Source: Hansfordia pulvinata (Eukaryota > Ascomycota > Sordariomycetes > Xylariales). Taken from it: DNA of 64,000 nt. Where the stretch lies: positions 2,976,001 to 3,040,000 of the forward strand of contig BJKQ01000005.1 of the NCBI GenBank assembly GCA_006538405.1, given 5' to 3'. The notes under the pieces were generated by a model. That model had not been told where the DNA came from, did not search any database, and was given only the letters and a program-made list of their open reading frames with translations. Below, in pieces: positions 44,268 through 56,734 of the stretch (positions are counted from its first letter, which is position 1; each line of letters opens with the position of its first letter). Position numbers and translations under genes: made by a program.

Positions 44268-45810
44268 GGCGTCGGTTCGAGCGCGGTGGATCCGCAAAGA
44301 GCAAGGTCTGATGTTGGTCGGGTTCAGGTGATCATGCGCAAGCCGGGCGCCGGGAAAGGGAAGCGATTCAGGGTCGAAAGCAGTGGCGGAGGCGCGGGCC
44401 GGCGAGCGTCGGGTGCGCGCGTGCCCAGCGCTCAGCGACGAGGGTGCTGGGGATGGTCGGGATCGCAGCCGGTCGAGTGCAGCTGACGGCGGCGAAAGTG
44501 GTTGTGGTGATGGTGATGGTGAAGTGGTTGACAAGGATGAGCCGACGCTGGGTCTGGGGAGGGCCGGGTCGGAGTTGACGCGATGATGGTGGGTGGCGTG
44601 GCGGGTGGGAATTTTCCAGGGCGTCAGGTGGGTTGAACTGGGGCGAATTGGCGATCGTGGCCCAATCAATCAATGAACCATTCCCTTCTGGAGACTGGGG
44701 CGTAACCTAAAATGCCCGGAGAGGATCAGCGCCTCTTTGTTGTGCGCAGGCCTATAATACAGAGCTGTGCGGATGATTTATCATCAGCAAATGCAAGGCG
44801 ACGTGAAGCGATGTATGGTGCGATGCGATGGAAGGTAGCCTTGATTATGAGCCAAAAGCGGGCGGCGCTGGCTGGCTGGAACAGAACATGGAACACCCAG
44901 AAAGAAAAAGTTGGATGGACGGAGAAGAATAAGAAGAAGAAGGCGGGCAACGAGTCCAGAAGCCTCGGGCGGGATGCCTAATGCATGTAGAATGGGAGAG
45001 AAGACGAGAGAGTGGGGGATCAGGTCAAGTCTCGTGAAGGTTGAAGGATAGAGAGGTATCCGTAAGGCACTCGTATGTAGGGGCAGTGATCAGAATAACA
45101 CATCCGATGCACCTGCAGACCTGCAGCTGCTCTGTGCATTGCGGCCGGGTTCGGGTGCGTTTGGTGCGGGCATCCCCAAAGCCACCGGCGATGGGCTCAT
45201 GGAGCCCTGCCGGGCACAAACATGAGAGACATGTGCCTGGTACCTACTTGTGGACCACGGAGGACCGGGAAGGGCGAAAAATAAAATAGAAAGGCACTGC
45301 CGCATACACACTCACAGGTCTAGGCCAGACCAGGCCAGACCAGTCCAGTCCAGTCTACAACCTAAGGTCCCTCAGCAAACCCGCAACAACAACGCCTCGA
45401 CTTCCCGTCAATGTTTGCAACCCGAATGAAGCATCTGGCGAAACCAAATAACAAACATATACTTAGGTAGGTATGCAATGCAGCAAGAGCACCGCAATCA
45501 CTGTCGGCGCGGGGATTGGTTGTTTGCACTTGCAGGGCCTCGAAAGACACGGACAGACAGGGACAGGGTGCGTTTCTGCCAGTGCCATCCAATCCTCGCT
45601 TCGATAGAGGTGCTCATAGGGCTGGTTGGCTATCCCTTAGATACTCCACAGCCATGGATGCACTGCAACACGCCAACCCTGGGGCTGCACCCCCAACACA
45701 CGAGATTCGGCGGTCCGGCAGGCGACATTAGCCGTGATTTTGTCCGGCCGACGTCTCCCTCCGTGCTTGGGTCCGCCAGTGCAGGTAACGAAAGGGCGGC
45801 TTGAGAATAG

Positions 45811-45838
45811 TATAAAAAAAAAAAAAAAAGAGAGAGAG
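45811..45838 (+). repeat. Poly-A followed by (GA)n
   Basis: About 15-17 A then gagagagag in non-coding DNA. No target-site duplication or element upstream was found, so I do not call it a retroposon tail. Confidence 0.7.
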
Positions 45839-48394
45839 GCAAACGATGGGAGTAGCGGCGGAAGGCGGCGCGGTGCGGTGCGACTAGCACCAGCACCAGG
45901 CCGCGCCGGCAAGCCCGGCTGACATCCATGGTGGCAGACAGGCCGGCTGCTTACCGACGCAGGGAGCGCACCAAGCCAGAATACTGACAGGATCCCCAGA
46001 CCGGTGCGCCGGCGATCCGTCTCTCCGTCCGTCCGTATCTGATCGAGCGAGCAAGCAAGCGATGCCGGACACAACACAATAGGTGGTGGGTCGATACCTC
46101 ATCACTCGTGTGTACGGATCTGGGTGCAGGCAGGTATGATACTCGACAAGGGGGCTGCTTCACCGTATCTTACCAGGATTGATCGACGTTGCTTGCGGGT
46201 ATGGAACCCTGCTTTCCTCTTCTGGCGCTGTTTTTCCCGTGCCGCACAACGTTAGCAAGCCCTCGGAGAGCTTTTCGTTGAGCGCAAAAGCTAGTAGTAG
46301 CAGATTGTCGGAGAGAAATTGTGAAAAGAGCGGACGTCCACACCAATGGAGGACAAACAAAGGGCACGACCGGGCGCACAAACAAGAGGGTCGTCGGTCG
46401 CAGGCAGGGTTTGGGCCCTCTGGCCATCATATACCGCTCCTGGCGAGATCAGTGCTCGGATCTCCAGGACTCCTTGCACATCGGAATCAGAATCAGCCCA
46501 TAACAGAGGACAGACCTGCATGCTTGGGCCCGTGGGCCCGCGGTATCTGAGCCGTGGTCTCAGATTCCGAGCCATTGGTGAACTCGCGCCTCTCGAGGCT
46601 CACGAGTGTTCTGGTGCCATCCATCGATAGTACCTGCGGAATGGCAGAGCGGAGCAAACGAGCGAGTAGGGGCCTCGCGTGCCTCGCACGGCACACCATC
46701 CCTCAATCTCAGAAATGTGCATCAGGCCCCCACGCCCCCCAGGCGCCGGCCACGCCCGCGTACCGACGAGTATCGTTTTTGATACAAGTACACTCATGGC
46801 CGTACTGGTGCGAGGTACGGGACGACCAAGCCGTTGTTTTTGTTGTTGTCTCGCCCATGTCCCCGGCCTGCCATCGATCGCCCCCACGGACGTGTACGAG
46901 TACAGACAGAGCCCGCTTATTAGGGAAAGCAACCATTCCTGTATTCCCCGACCTGGAGAAGGTCCGCGCTTCAAGTTTGTGTCTCCCCCGCAGACTGCCA
47001 TAAGCTCGAAATATCGATAGATCCGTCACATGTGTCCGTGCTCTGGTAACGTGGAAGTATGAGGAGTCTGTCGGCGGTGGTGCGAGAAGATCATGTGGCG
47101 CCTCGAGATGCTTGCTTTGTAAATTGCCGAGATTGCCTTCAAAGACTCGGAAACGGACCAGATGCCTACTCGTACTCTAGCGTAACACCCCGGGATTCGA
47201 CAAGAGGCCGGCACCACAAAGGTGTCGGAGTCGGAGCCGGAGCCGCACCGAGCCGAGACCGGATCCAAAGTCCCACAACCGTCTCGGTGAGTGAGAGCCG
47301 GGGGAGTTGCTGGGGCCGGTGCTGGGATGCGGGTGAATACGGCGGCGGAAGGAAGCCATGAGCAGGCACAGGAGGTCAGATTTCGAAAGTAGCAGCAATC
47401 ATGAACCACGGTACGCAGATCGACTGGCGCAACAGTACAAGTGAGAACTCGTAGGTACCATGGATTCCCGCCAGGCTGCCCGAATTCTACGTGTACCTAC
47501 ATGTACATGTAGTGAGGCCATCATGTTACTTGCGCAAGTGATCCATTGCTTCGTACCTGCCCAGGCCGTGGGTGCGTGGGAGGCAGGAGCAATGGAAGTT
47601 AGGTACTGCCTCAGTACTCGTTCATGTTGAAGTAGCGACCGTGTGCGAGTACTCGTAGAGGTGGCCGACTGGACCGATCGGCAGAATCTCCCTTCTCTCC
47701 GAACCCATTCCCTTCTGCACATCAATTCCCTTCTACACATCACTTAGACCCTTCGCTCAAAATATGAGTACTCGTACAGGCATCAATTCCGCGACTTGGC
47801 ACATGTAAGTGAGAAGCACAAGCATCGTGAGATCCGGGTCTTATTATTAACACCGCACGCCTGGGCAGACGCCGCGTGCTGGCACCGTTGGCGGCCACTC
47901 GAGGGCTGGCACGTCCTGGCTGAACAGTCCCGGACGGGTGGGCCGGGCGAATGGTGAGAGCATGGCATACCAGGGGTCCAGGCCTCTCTAACCTGCCAAG
48001 GGCAAGATCAGCGGCTTTTCCAGACACAGCATGCGAGCACTTCACGGTACTGTCAGTCGTTGGGAGCTTCTTCTTCCATGGATTATTTCATACGAGTACT
48101 CGTCAGTCGTCCAATGATTGATTGGGGCGTGCAGGGCTGGTCGGCAGGGCTGCTTCTAAGCCCACGGAGCCCACATAACGGGCTGCAGCAACTTCCAGCT
48201 TCACGATTCAATCCAGGACGACACTTAAGTACGCAGAGATACGATACCTATCAGGAACGAATATAGTGGTAAGGGTAGAACGGATGTAAATGCTGACTGG
48301 CCTGGTCCTTCCCTCCCCATCAGCCTGTCACGCCACGGGCCGTGCTATCGACTTTTCCTCCGACAACATCCCAAATCCGAACCACGGCCATCCT

Positions 48395-48418
48395 GTGCTT
48401 GTGCTTGTGCTTGTGCTT
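48395..48418 (+). repeat. (GTGCTT)4 hexamer repeat
   Basis: Four tandem GTGCTT units, non-coding. Confidence 0.9.
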
Positions 48419-48520
48419 ATCACTGCTATTCGCAGCTTCGATCAGCCTCTTGCGCCTTTCCATCGCCACGCTCACTGTCTGGGCTCTGCGCCCACGTGCC
48501 GCTTCAGCGACAGAACCCCT

Positions 48521-48549
48521 TCTTTGTCTTTGTCTTTGTCTTTGTCTTT
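48521..48549 (+). repeat. (CTTTGT)n hexamer repeat
   Basis: About five tandem CTTTGT units, 100 bp from the GTGCTT repeat, non-coding. Confidence 0.9.
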
Positions 48550-51090
48550 CATCACGACGGCCCCAAAACACCAAAACAGCAACGAGGCGCAGCGATCCAG
48601 CAAGCAAGTACAGTCCAGAACGCCCGCCATGAGGACCCCGCGGGCACAATCGGCTGCTTGCTTTCCCATCTCTCCGGACGGTACTCGCGCCCAGCCCACG
48701 CCAAGGCCTGCTGTGAGCCAAAAGGAGGCCCTTGAGCGCCCGGCGACTGCGAGACAACGTAGTCTTAGAAAGCCGATCCAGAGAGCATTGTTACTCGGAG
48801 GGATTCGAAGCCCACACCGGCAGGCAGCACGCTGGCAGGCGGGCCCAGGTCGCTGGGGCAGAGGACAGCTACGAGGAAAGCCGTGCCGGGACCGCCACAA
48901 CCTGCCGCCGAGCTGCAGAACGAAGTGGAAATAAGGTCCCTCGGCTGGCTCGGCGTAAGCACTGGCGATCCAAGGCGCGTCCGTGGGGCATCAATCAATG
49001 AGCCCAGTACAATCTACGAGTCTATGTCTTCTTGTCTGGAATGGGCGTCGATACAGGGGCACCTTGCCGTCCAGCACATTGAAGCCGCCTCTCTTCGATG
49101 TGATGGGATCCCTCGGGATGAGTCTCGGGATCTGCCCAGGCTGCCCGGGCAGGTGGCAATCAGGCAAGGTAATCCTGAGGCCACGCGCAGCCCTCAACTC
49201 AGTTGACTCAATCGAGGCAATAATCTTGAGGGGGGGGTTTCCATAAAATCCCGGCAGCTCATTGCATGCTACCCCGAGAGAAAAAGACGAACAAGAGAGA
49301 AAGCGTTACCATTGTTTCCAAAGAAGCTTCCGCATGTGGACCAAGACAATCGCGAAGGATGGACGGGGCTGTCTCTTGCAGGTGGTTGTCTATATCGGTC
49401 GCCGTGGAACGAACGGCACGCACTGCCCCGCTTAGCGCCTCATCAGCTCAGCACCATCACTGAACACAGGCACTGGCACTGGTCGTGACTGGGCGACTGG
49501 CCTGCAGCAGGTGTGTGTGTCTGCTTCCTCCTCGGGATCCATCGGCCCCCTCGGGTCGTCGACTCGTAGACTAGGCCGCGACCACAGTTTCAGGCCCGGC
49601 GGGCGGCGGTGGTGCGCGCATCTCGCACCTCATCGCGCATCGCATCGTCAGTGGCTGGCAGTCTGGCTCACACGCTCGGCGTGAACAAACGTGGGTCCTT
49701 TCTCTGCAAACTCCCGCTCACTGCTCACACCCGTGTCTTATCTGCGAAGATCGATTTTTCGAACCGAGGATTTCCGGCCGCGAAGCGATAATAATCAGTG
49801 TTCGAGGAGAGTGCCCGCAACCGACCCTGCCACGCCTGCCTGGCTCATGGATTGTAGGAAAGATCGGCGCGCTGCTCAGCTCAGCTCAGACATCAGCAAG
49901 TTGATCGTTTCCCTTGCACCACCCGGTGACCGGGAGTGTGAGATGGTGCTTACGATACGTACTCGTTGCTCTCGGTTCGAACACCCTTCGATGGTCTCGC
50001 CATTGGCTTTGACGAGCCAAGAATCTGTAAAAAGAAACTTTCCGAGGATAGCGTCGCGACCGTTCGTCATCAGCAGAGCCGCCCTTCGCAACATGAACGA
50101 ATTCGCCACGCTGGGACCGCGGCTCCTTGCAGCTATCTAGGGGTTCCTGCGGCCTGTCGGGGTCCATTTGGGTGCTCACCTACGAGTGCTTAGAAAACAT
50201 TAGGCCCAAGACATGATCCGCCCCATTTGCTGAGAGGGCGCAGGCATCGCTGCTGTGATTCTTTGGCTTGGGTGGGCACCAGCTGCGCTTTCTTTCGCCT
50301 GGCGACTGTGGCAGCCTGAGGCCGTTACGAGCGCAAATCATCACTACTATCGTCATCGTTGCTTCACGCTCTGGCAATTGACATTTCCAACAGCCTGCCC
50401 AACAGAACGCGGGGACAAGCCCCTGGCTGCTGATGAGGTAGGCCGCGGCGAAAAAAAGGGACCCTCCCCCAAGGTTCTCGGATAGAGTTTCCCTGTCACG
50501 GGCCGCAGCCTCGCCAAATCCATCCCCACGATCTTGTTGTATTCGTGGATGGGAACCCAGCAACGTGGCAATGCGTCCCTCGGGCCGGAGAGGACTGGGT
50601 GGATGTGCATCGACTGACCTTTTGCCACCCGCGATTCCCAAAAATCCATCCCACAGCTGCACTGTGCCTGGAATGCAGATCCTCCGGCGCAGTTCGGCAC
50701 GCATCCGCTCCGCACTGCTTTGGAGGGGATCGACACGTTGAAACCCCAGCGCCTGATCGGCTCCAGATCCAGCGGGGCGGCCTAGGTTAGCATCCCTGAC
50801 ACGCCGTGACTACGACTGCCGGCGCCGTCTCGGGCACCAGCACTGAGGTATACGACCGCAGAACTCTATACCTATGAACCTGATCGGGCAGGTCTGTTTC
50901 ATGCGCGCGCACCCGCGGTTGGGCAGAGGGATGCAGGTGGGATCTCAGAGCGTGAAGAGGAGGGAGCTTGGTCGTGGTCGTGGAGCAGCTCTGTCTGTAA
51001 TGAGAGTTCCGCCACTGCCCAGCTTCTTAGTACTCGCCATGAAAGCCGGACGACCCCCTCCCCTTCCTCTCTGTCTGCTCTCGACTTTGC

Positions 51091-51100
51091 TATATAAAAG
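51091..51100 (+). promoter_or_regulatory. TATA box of the GH76 gene
   Basis: tatataaaag lies 141 bp before the ATG, preceded by pyrimidine-rich sequence. It fits a TATA element with a leader of roughly 100 nt. A strong TATA suggests regulated expression, as is common for secreted hydrolases; this is inference. Confidence 0.7.
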
Positions 51101-51231
51101 CTCCTCCTCGAGCTGGTTTCCCTAGTTGTTGGAAAAGGGAAGCAGTTATCCGAAGAGAAGCACTCTTCTAATACGCACACCTTGTTTACTTTCTTCAGCC
51201 TATAGTCTGTTTTCCGCCTGAACTCTTCAAC

Positions 51232-52343
51232 ATGGTTCCCAGACCGTCCGCTCGGGGCTTCATGGCCGGGGCATCTCTCCTCGCTCTCAGGGACAACTCG
51301 GCCACGCCCGACTACTCTTCCCGGGGCGACACGGCCTTCAAGGTGCTGCAGCAATGGTACGACTCGACGACGGGCCTCTACCACGAGGGGGGCTGGTGGA
51401 ACACGGCGACGTGCCTGACGACGGTGGCCGACTGGGCCGTCACGAACCAGGGGGCCAGCGGGGATATCGAGAAGGTCTTCTCGAACACATGGGACAAGGC
51501 GCAGCAGGGCGACGACGGGCACAAGGACTTCAAGGACGAGTTCAACGACGACAACGCGTGGTGGGCGCTCGCCTTTGTGCGGGCCCACGACGCCGGCTAC
51601 CAGGGGGAGGACTACCTGGGCAAGGCGGCGTACCTGTTCGACGATATGGGCCAGTACCCGGGCACGCGGTGCGGCGGCGGCATCATGTGGAAGCAGAAGG
51701 ACTCGGAGTACATCAACGCCATCGCCAACGAGCTGTACCTGACGCTGGGGGCCAGCCTGGCGAACCGCGTGTCCGAGGACCAGAAGCAGGGCTACGTGGA
51801 CAAGGCCAAGGCGCAGTGGGAGTGGTTCAAGAACAGCGGCATGATCGACAGCAGCGACAACCTGATCAACGACGGGCTCGACACGGACTGCAAGAACAAC
51901 GGCAAGACCAAGTGGTCCTACAACCAGGGCGTCGTGCTCGGGGGCTCGTCGAGCTGTCCAAGGCCACGGGCGACGACTCGTACATCCAGGAGGCCAAGAA
52001 GATCGCCTCGTCCGTGCTCCAGAACATGACCAAGGACGACGGCGTGCTGGTCGACTCGGGCTGCGGCACCGACTGCGGCGGCGACATCGACTCGGCCAAG
52101 GGCATCTTCGTCCGCTACCTCATGTACCTGCACCAGGCGTCTCCCGAGGACGCCTACACGCAGTTCTTCACCAAGAACGCCGACTCCATCTGGGACAAGG
52201 ACCGCAACGACCAGAACCAGTTCGGCAACCCCTGGCAGGGCGCCGACGGCGGCGTTGACGACCCGGACCTCAAGTACACCGCCTCGGCACACTGCTCGGC
52301 TTTTGCTGCGTTTGTGGCCGCCGTCGCAGTCACAAAGTCTTGA
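51232..52343 (+). CDS. GH76 endo-alpha-1,6-mannanase-like glycosidase, frame break at a G run
   Basis: Glycoside hydrolase family 76 member acting on alpha-1,6-mannan (family knowledge). The catalytic twin Asp is visible in DEFNDDNAWWALAFVRAHD. Other family sequence includes LQQWYDSTTGLYHEGGWWNTA, CGGGIMWKQKDSEYINAIANELYLTLGA and KWSYNQGVVLGG. The frame opened at 51232 fails after VVLGG at the G5 run 51940-51944. One more G gives LVELSKATGDDSYIQEAKK, which continues in the second frame to YTASAHCSAFAAFVAAVAVTKS at 52343, 370 aa in all. The N-terminus (ARGFMAGASLLALRD) resembles a signal peptide but is weak; no GPI signal is seen. Probably secreted or wall-associated. Confidence 0.92.
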
Positions 52344-54023
52344 GCAGCTTGTGCTTCTTTTTTTCTTTTTTTTTTTCTCTTTCTCTTTCTTTTCCTGGAC
52401 TCGGCCATCTTCGCTTCTATCCTTCCATATTTTCGGTTACATATCCTGTCCCCCCCCTGTTGGACAGTCCTTGCTACTCTGCCTACGACCTGAGAGGGGG
52501 TGCGACTATACAAAGGCGCAAGGGGAAACACTGGTGTCTGGGCCCTCATTGTGAGAGTTGGGCTGGGTGTTGACATCAGGCCAGAATCATTTGTACATAG
52601 GACCTAGCATGAGCCAGGCGCTTTTTTGTTCATTCCTCAAACCAAACCATTCACCCTCTGCAGATATGACCATGCCTCTCTCGTGATTATGTCAGCGTCA
52701 TCTAGTAGGAGTAGACTGTGATCGTGAACTAAGCGTCGATCAGTCGCGGAAAAGGCTTGTCCCGGACATCAAACGGGTCTCGTGATGAGAATTGCACGCC
52801 GTGGCCCTCGAGTTGGATCTTCTACTGGTCCCCGCTGGGGATGTTTTCCGAACTGGGATTTCGGTAGACTCGTTCGGGCTTTGGGCTCATCAGTGTTTGG
52901 CCCCATTCTCTTGTGGCGCCGGGCTATGCATTGTCGCAGACGGCACGCGCGGCCCAGGACGCAATGTCGACACGAGCCAGCGAGAGTCGGGGCCAGAGAC
53001 AATGCCCATTGTCACCTCGGGCGGAGAACAGGCGGTCGCGACCACGACCACAACCACAACCACACGCCCTTCGTGTTCGAAGCATTAACCCCAAGATAGA
53101 AGCCCGGGACGTCGGCTGCGACGACATACAGGCGCATCGTCTGTTAGAGATGCGGAGGGAAGGTGGCCAGGAGATGGGGAGTCGTTAGCCTAGTAACAAA
53201 CAAATTAATCAGGGCGGCTTGCGGTCAGCAGTGTGTTATTGTGGGCATGTGGAGGGAGGACAAGAGTGAGGGAGTGAGGGAGAGGGCGCTGCGACTTTGA
53301 TTCCGCTCGGCCTGGTTCCTCGAGGACCCGGTAGCGATTTTTGACTTTGCACGGTCAATCTGGAAGCCGGCTCGGGAGATCGGACCGTCGGCTGCGATCT
53401 TGACGCCTGCCTGATGAGCCTAGACGAGCCGACAATGGTTGAAGGAGGATGGCAAGGAGAAGCGGTGGGTCGGGTGATTACGTGGTAGTTCGCGTACGAG
53501 CACTCACCTGACGACGGGACGGATCAAGATAAGAAAACGCGGTAGATATTAGGGCAAAGTGAACAACAAGGGAGGCGCGCAGTGCGAAAACCCGGCCCGG
53601 AAACCGGACAGTGTGTCGCTGGGCAGCGGGACGCTGCACTGGATGACTGTTCCGTCGCTCCGAGGCGGAGCGGCGCTGCACTGGAAACCCGGGCTCCATC
53701 GTAAGGTACCAGCCGTGCCAGCCTACCTACATGATGTAGGTATGCACAGAATAGGTATCGTCGCATCTGGTCCCTGGACGTCGCTTCCTGTTTGGCAAAA
53801 CCCCCACAACTGCCCATCACCACCCGCCGAGCCCCATTGCCTTAGGCAAAGTACATGTACGTGTACTGCGCGCAGCTTTCTTCCACGCAGCAGTCGTCAC
53901 CTGTGTGTAAGCGCCTGAAATTCCCCATCATCTCGTGAGGTCCTCTTCCTCCCACGCCTCCGCGACTCACCACCACCAAACCGGACAGACCCGAACAGCG
54001 CCGCCAACCAATCCGCGCCACCC
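52344..54023. other. Intergenic, 1.7 kb
   Basis: Begins with a T/C-rich 3' flank (52350-52395) typical of a 3' UTR. No gene recognised. Confidence 0.5.
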
Positions 54024-54879
54024 ATGTCAGCAGACGCCCCCCTGCCCAACCCGCGCGTCGGCGTCGCCGCCGTCGTCCGCAACCGCGAGGGCAAGCTCCT
54101 GTTTGGCCGCCGTCTGAGCAGCCATGGAAACGGTAGGATCCTACTAGGTCCCCAGCCTCTCTCCTCTCCTCACATTCCCTTTCAAGAGACCAGCTTCTTC
54201 TTCTCCTTCCCTTCTCGCCCCTCCTCCGCCTCCTCGGACGAAAGAACCCAACCCTTGACTGATCAAAATGATCAGGCACCCTGCAATTCCCTGGCGGCCA
54301 CCTCGAGTACGGCGAGACCATCTTCGCCTGCGCCGAGCGCGAGGCCCTCGAGGAGACGGCGCTCCGGGTCCGCGGCACCCGCATCGTCGGCGTCACAAAT
54401 TGCGTCTTTGAAGACGTCCGCAAGCACTACATCACCCTCTTTGTTCTGTGCGAGCTCGAGGACCCCGCCGCTGTACCCCAGGTAAGACACATTCCACCTT
54501 TGATTTGGTGCCGACTGCAATGTTCTGTGTATATTTTCTTTTCCTTGTTCTTGGCGGGAAATGACTGGTCAACACCCCTTCCTGCGTCTTGCGAGAGAGA
54601 CAGAGAGAAATGGAGAGCGTGTGGGTTGGGTTGCGGGGGGAGAGCTTCACGGGGGGGGGAGCTTCACCATGAGAAAAACAGCGTCCGCTGACCAAACTAC
54701 TTCCGCAGAACGTAGAGCCGGAGAAGTGCGGCGGCTGGTCCTGGGTCGACTGGGCCGACGTCAGGCAATGGTGCTCACATCACGACAATGACTCCCCCAA
54801 CTGGGCCGACAAAAAGTGTTTCCTGCCTATCGTGCACCTCACCAGAGACTATCCCGATCTGGACCTGTCAACCGCCTGA
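54024..54879 (+). CDS. Nudix hydrolase (nucleotide/ADP-ribose pyrophosphatase type)
   Basis: Hydrolyses a nucleoside diphosphate linked to another moiety; the exact substrate is unknown, and resemblance is to small MutT/NUDT15-like proteins. Exons are 54024-54132, 54276-54481 and 54709-54879, with introns of 143 nt (GTAGGA...ATCAG) and 227 nt (GTAAGA, branch CGCTGACC, acceptor CGCAG). Phases fit and give 161 aa. The start MSADAPLPNPRVGVAAVVRN leads into GKLLFGRRLSSHGNGTLQFPGGHLEYGE. The Nudix box runs from G44 (GHLEYGE-x7-REALEE), with R58, E59, E62 and E63 present. The usual Gly after EE-x is Ala65, a mild departure. The end (GWSWVDWADVRQW ... FLPIVHLTRDYP) is typical. The second intron is long for this window. 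Confidence 0.93.
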
Positions 54880-55382
54880 GCCTGTCGGCTTGGCCGGCCG
54901 GCCGGCCAGCCACGTTGGATTTCCATCTCGTACGAGTACGCCCGGCACACATCACAAGCGTGGATGATTCCATATTGGCCAGTTCAAACCAAAGAGAGCA
55001 GATCCTGCAATGAACCTCCATTCTGTGACAAGCTGTATACAAGAAACCTTCTTCAACCCCTGAACTCTCGGGTAGGTTGTACTTGTGCAAGGCAACCGGG
55101 CATGACGTGACAAGCAGAAAATGAGGCGGGTCGATTTCTCTTCGGTGACATCCCTTTGACCATGCCAAGCAGATCTTCCATGGCATCACCCATACCAACA
55201 AATGCTCCATGTTGCGGAATGTCGCTATGAAAAGGCTGCTCGGGCCCAGTGGCCACTATGCTCCAAACTCATGTCAGAAGATGCAGCCCGCTCGACAGAA
55301 CCCCGGTATCTATGCCAACAAGTCACCCAACGCCGAGATCGCCGGTTCCAATATCGCCTTGACGCCTTTTCCCCTTATTCCC
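54880..55382. other. Convergent intergenic region, 0.5 kb
   Basis: 3' flanks of the Nudix (+) and GCR1_C (-) genes. CTCGTACGAG, a member of the dispersed palindrome family, is at 54927-54936. Confidence 0.5.
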
Positions 55383-56734
55383 TCAAGCATTCATACTGTC
55401 ATCTCCGAGCCCCTTATCCTTCTTCTCCTCTTGCAGCATCCGTATCAGTTTGTTGATCGTACCGCCGTCGCGTAGCTCCTCTACCTTGCGAACTGCCTCA
55501 TCCTCGTTCAGTCCCGCATCCACGTATTCCTTGATCTTGTCCCATATCACCTTGCGTCTGGAATACCACGTGCGCCCACGTGGCTCGGGACGCCACCTCG
55601 ATCCCCACGTCGCGTCGAGCTCCTCAATTGCCGGCTGCCCATCCATGCCCTCCCTGTATTCTTTCCATACTTCCTCCACCGTCGCCACCGTCCTGTAGTC
55701 GTACGCCGGCGGACCCGGGGCCTGGGGCATCTGCGCCGAGGGCTTTGGCAGCAACCGGACGTCGGGCTGGGATGGCGGCGACGTCGGCAAAAGACGGGTC
55801 GATCCGTTGCGCGAGTGCGACGTGGAAGGCCGCGGTGTTTGCGCCACCGCTCCGGGCTGCTGCGTCGGGAAAGTAGGCGGCCCATACATCTGTCTCGCGC
55901 TCGTGGCTGATGACGGTTCGCGGGTCGTAAGAGCCTGTGGTCCCTCACAGTCAGTCGTGGCCTAGGTGCCAGCACATGAGGATTCCGGTAACGTACCGAG
56001 ACAGCCGCTTGGCTTGCAGAGGCCTGGCCTCCGAAGAACGACACGAGGCTTGTCCGAAGGTCATGCAGCTGCTGGCTTATGCTGTCGTATTGCGACGCGA
56101 GCTGTGCAACAATCTGTTGGTTTTGCGCCTGTATCTGGAGAATGGTGGCGACAAGCTGCTCAGGCGACCTCCCCACTAGAAGGTCCTCGCTCAACCCGGA
56201 AAGCTGCGGTTGGTACGGCGGGGCGTGGTAAAGGGACGGTGGCGGTTGAGAGTGTGTCGACGCAGTCGGAGAGCCGATGGGTGCGGAGGCCACCGCCGTA
56301 TGGCTGCGACTTCGCGTATGGCCTCTCGGGCTCGGGCCAGGCTGGCCAAAGGCGCCCGTGGGCATAGATGGCGTCGGGTTGAGCTGAGGGGGAGGCCCCG
56401 ATATCGATGCTCGGTTTGCCACGCCGGCGTGTCGTTTGGGAGTCGCACCGGAAGCATGTTGGAGATCCGAGGGCGCCGGCCTCTTCGCGCTCGGTCCGGA
56501 ATTGAGCCCTGGCCCTGGCCCGGGAGCTGGAGCGGGAGCGGCAGCGGCAGCGGCAGCGGCAGCGGGAGCAGCCACTGGGGCGAGGCCGAGGCCAAGACCG
56601 ATACCTGGCCCCGACGACCGCGCACCAGGTTCTGGCCCCGCCACAGCCCCGGTGACGATGCTGGGAAGGGCGCCAGTCGCGCCCGAGGACGTGGTGACCG
56701 AGGGCAAGGTAGCTGCGGCCGTGGAAGGAAGCAT
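55383..56734 (-). CDS. GCR1_C-domain protein (putative transcription regulator)
   Basis: Exon 1 is 55997-56734 and exon 2 is 55383-55934; the 62-nt intron has donor GTACGT, branch GACTGAC and acceptor CCACAG. From MLPSTAAATL the protein is 429 aa. The frame is open for 70 more codons upstream, but that part looks non-coding. Residues 1-180 are Pro/Ala/Gly/Ser-rich with a poly-Ala run (58-66). A Gln-rich helix (PEQLVATILQIQAQNQQIVA, 191-232) may form a coiled coil. Residues ~329-411 match the GCR1_C fold: TVEEVWKEYREGMDGQPAIE, WGSRWRPEPRGRTWYSRRKV and IWDKIKEYVDAGL. In yeast Gcr1 this domain binds DNA at glycolytic genes. In moulds the domain is widespread with unknown targets, so a glycolytic role is not implied. 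Confidence 0.82.

Larger units (their letters stand above)
44268..51231. other. Gene-poor divergent stretch, about 7 kb
   Basis: Between the zinc transporter (-) and the GH76 gene (+). No ORF matches a known family, and no mobile-element hallmark is seen. It contains an A15/(GA)n tract, GTGCTT and CTTTGT hexamer repeats, a GGCCAGACCA/GTCCA repeat at 45320-45355 and at least five TACGAGTA/TACTCGTA motifs at 46.9-48.1 kb. Confidence 0.55.

Noticed and set aside
44268..44669. 132-codon N-terminal extension of the zinc transporter
   Set aside because: Ser/Pro-rich and unlike CDF proteins; the internal ATG at 44267 has good context and gives a normal first helix.
45811..45838. Poly-A tract as a retrotransposon tail
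   Set aside because: No reverse-transcriptase remnant and no flanking target-site duplication.
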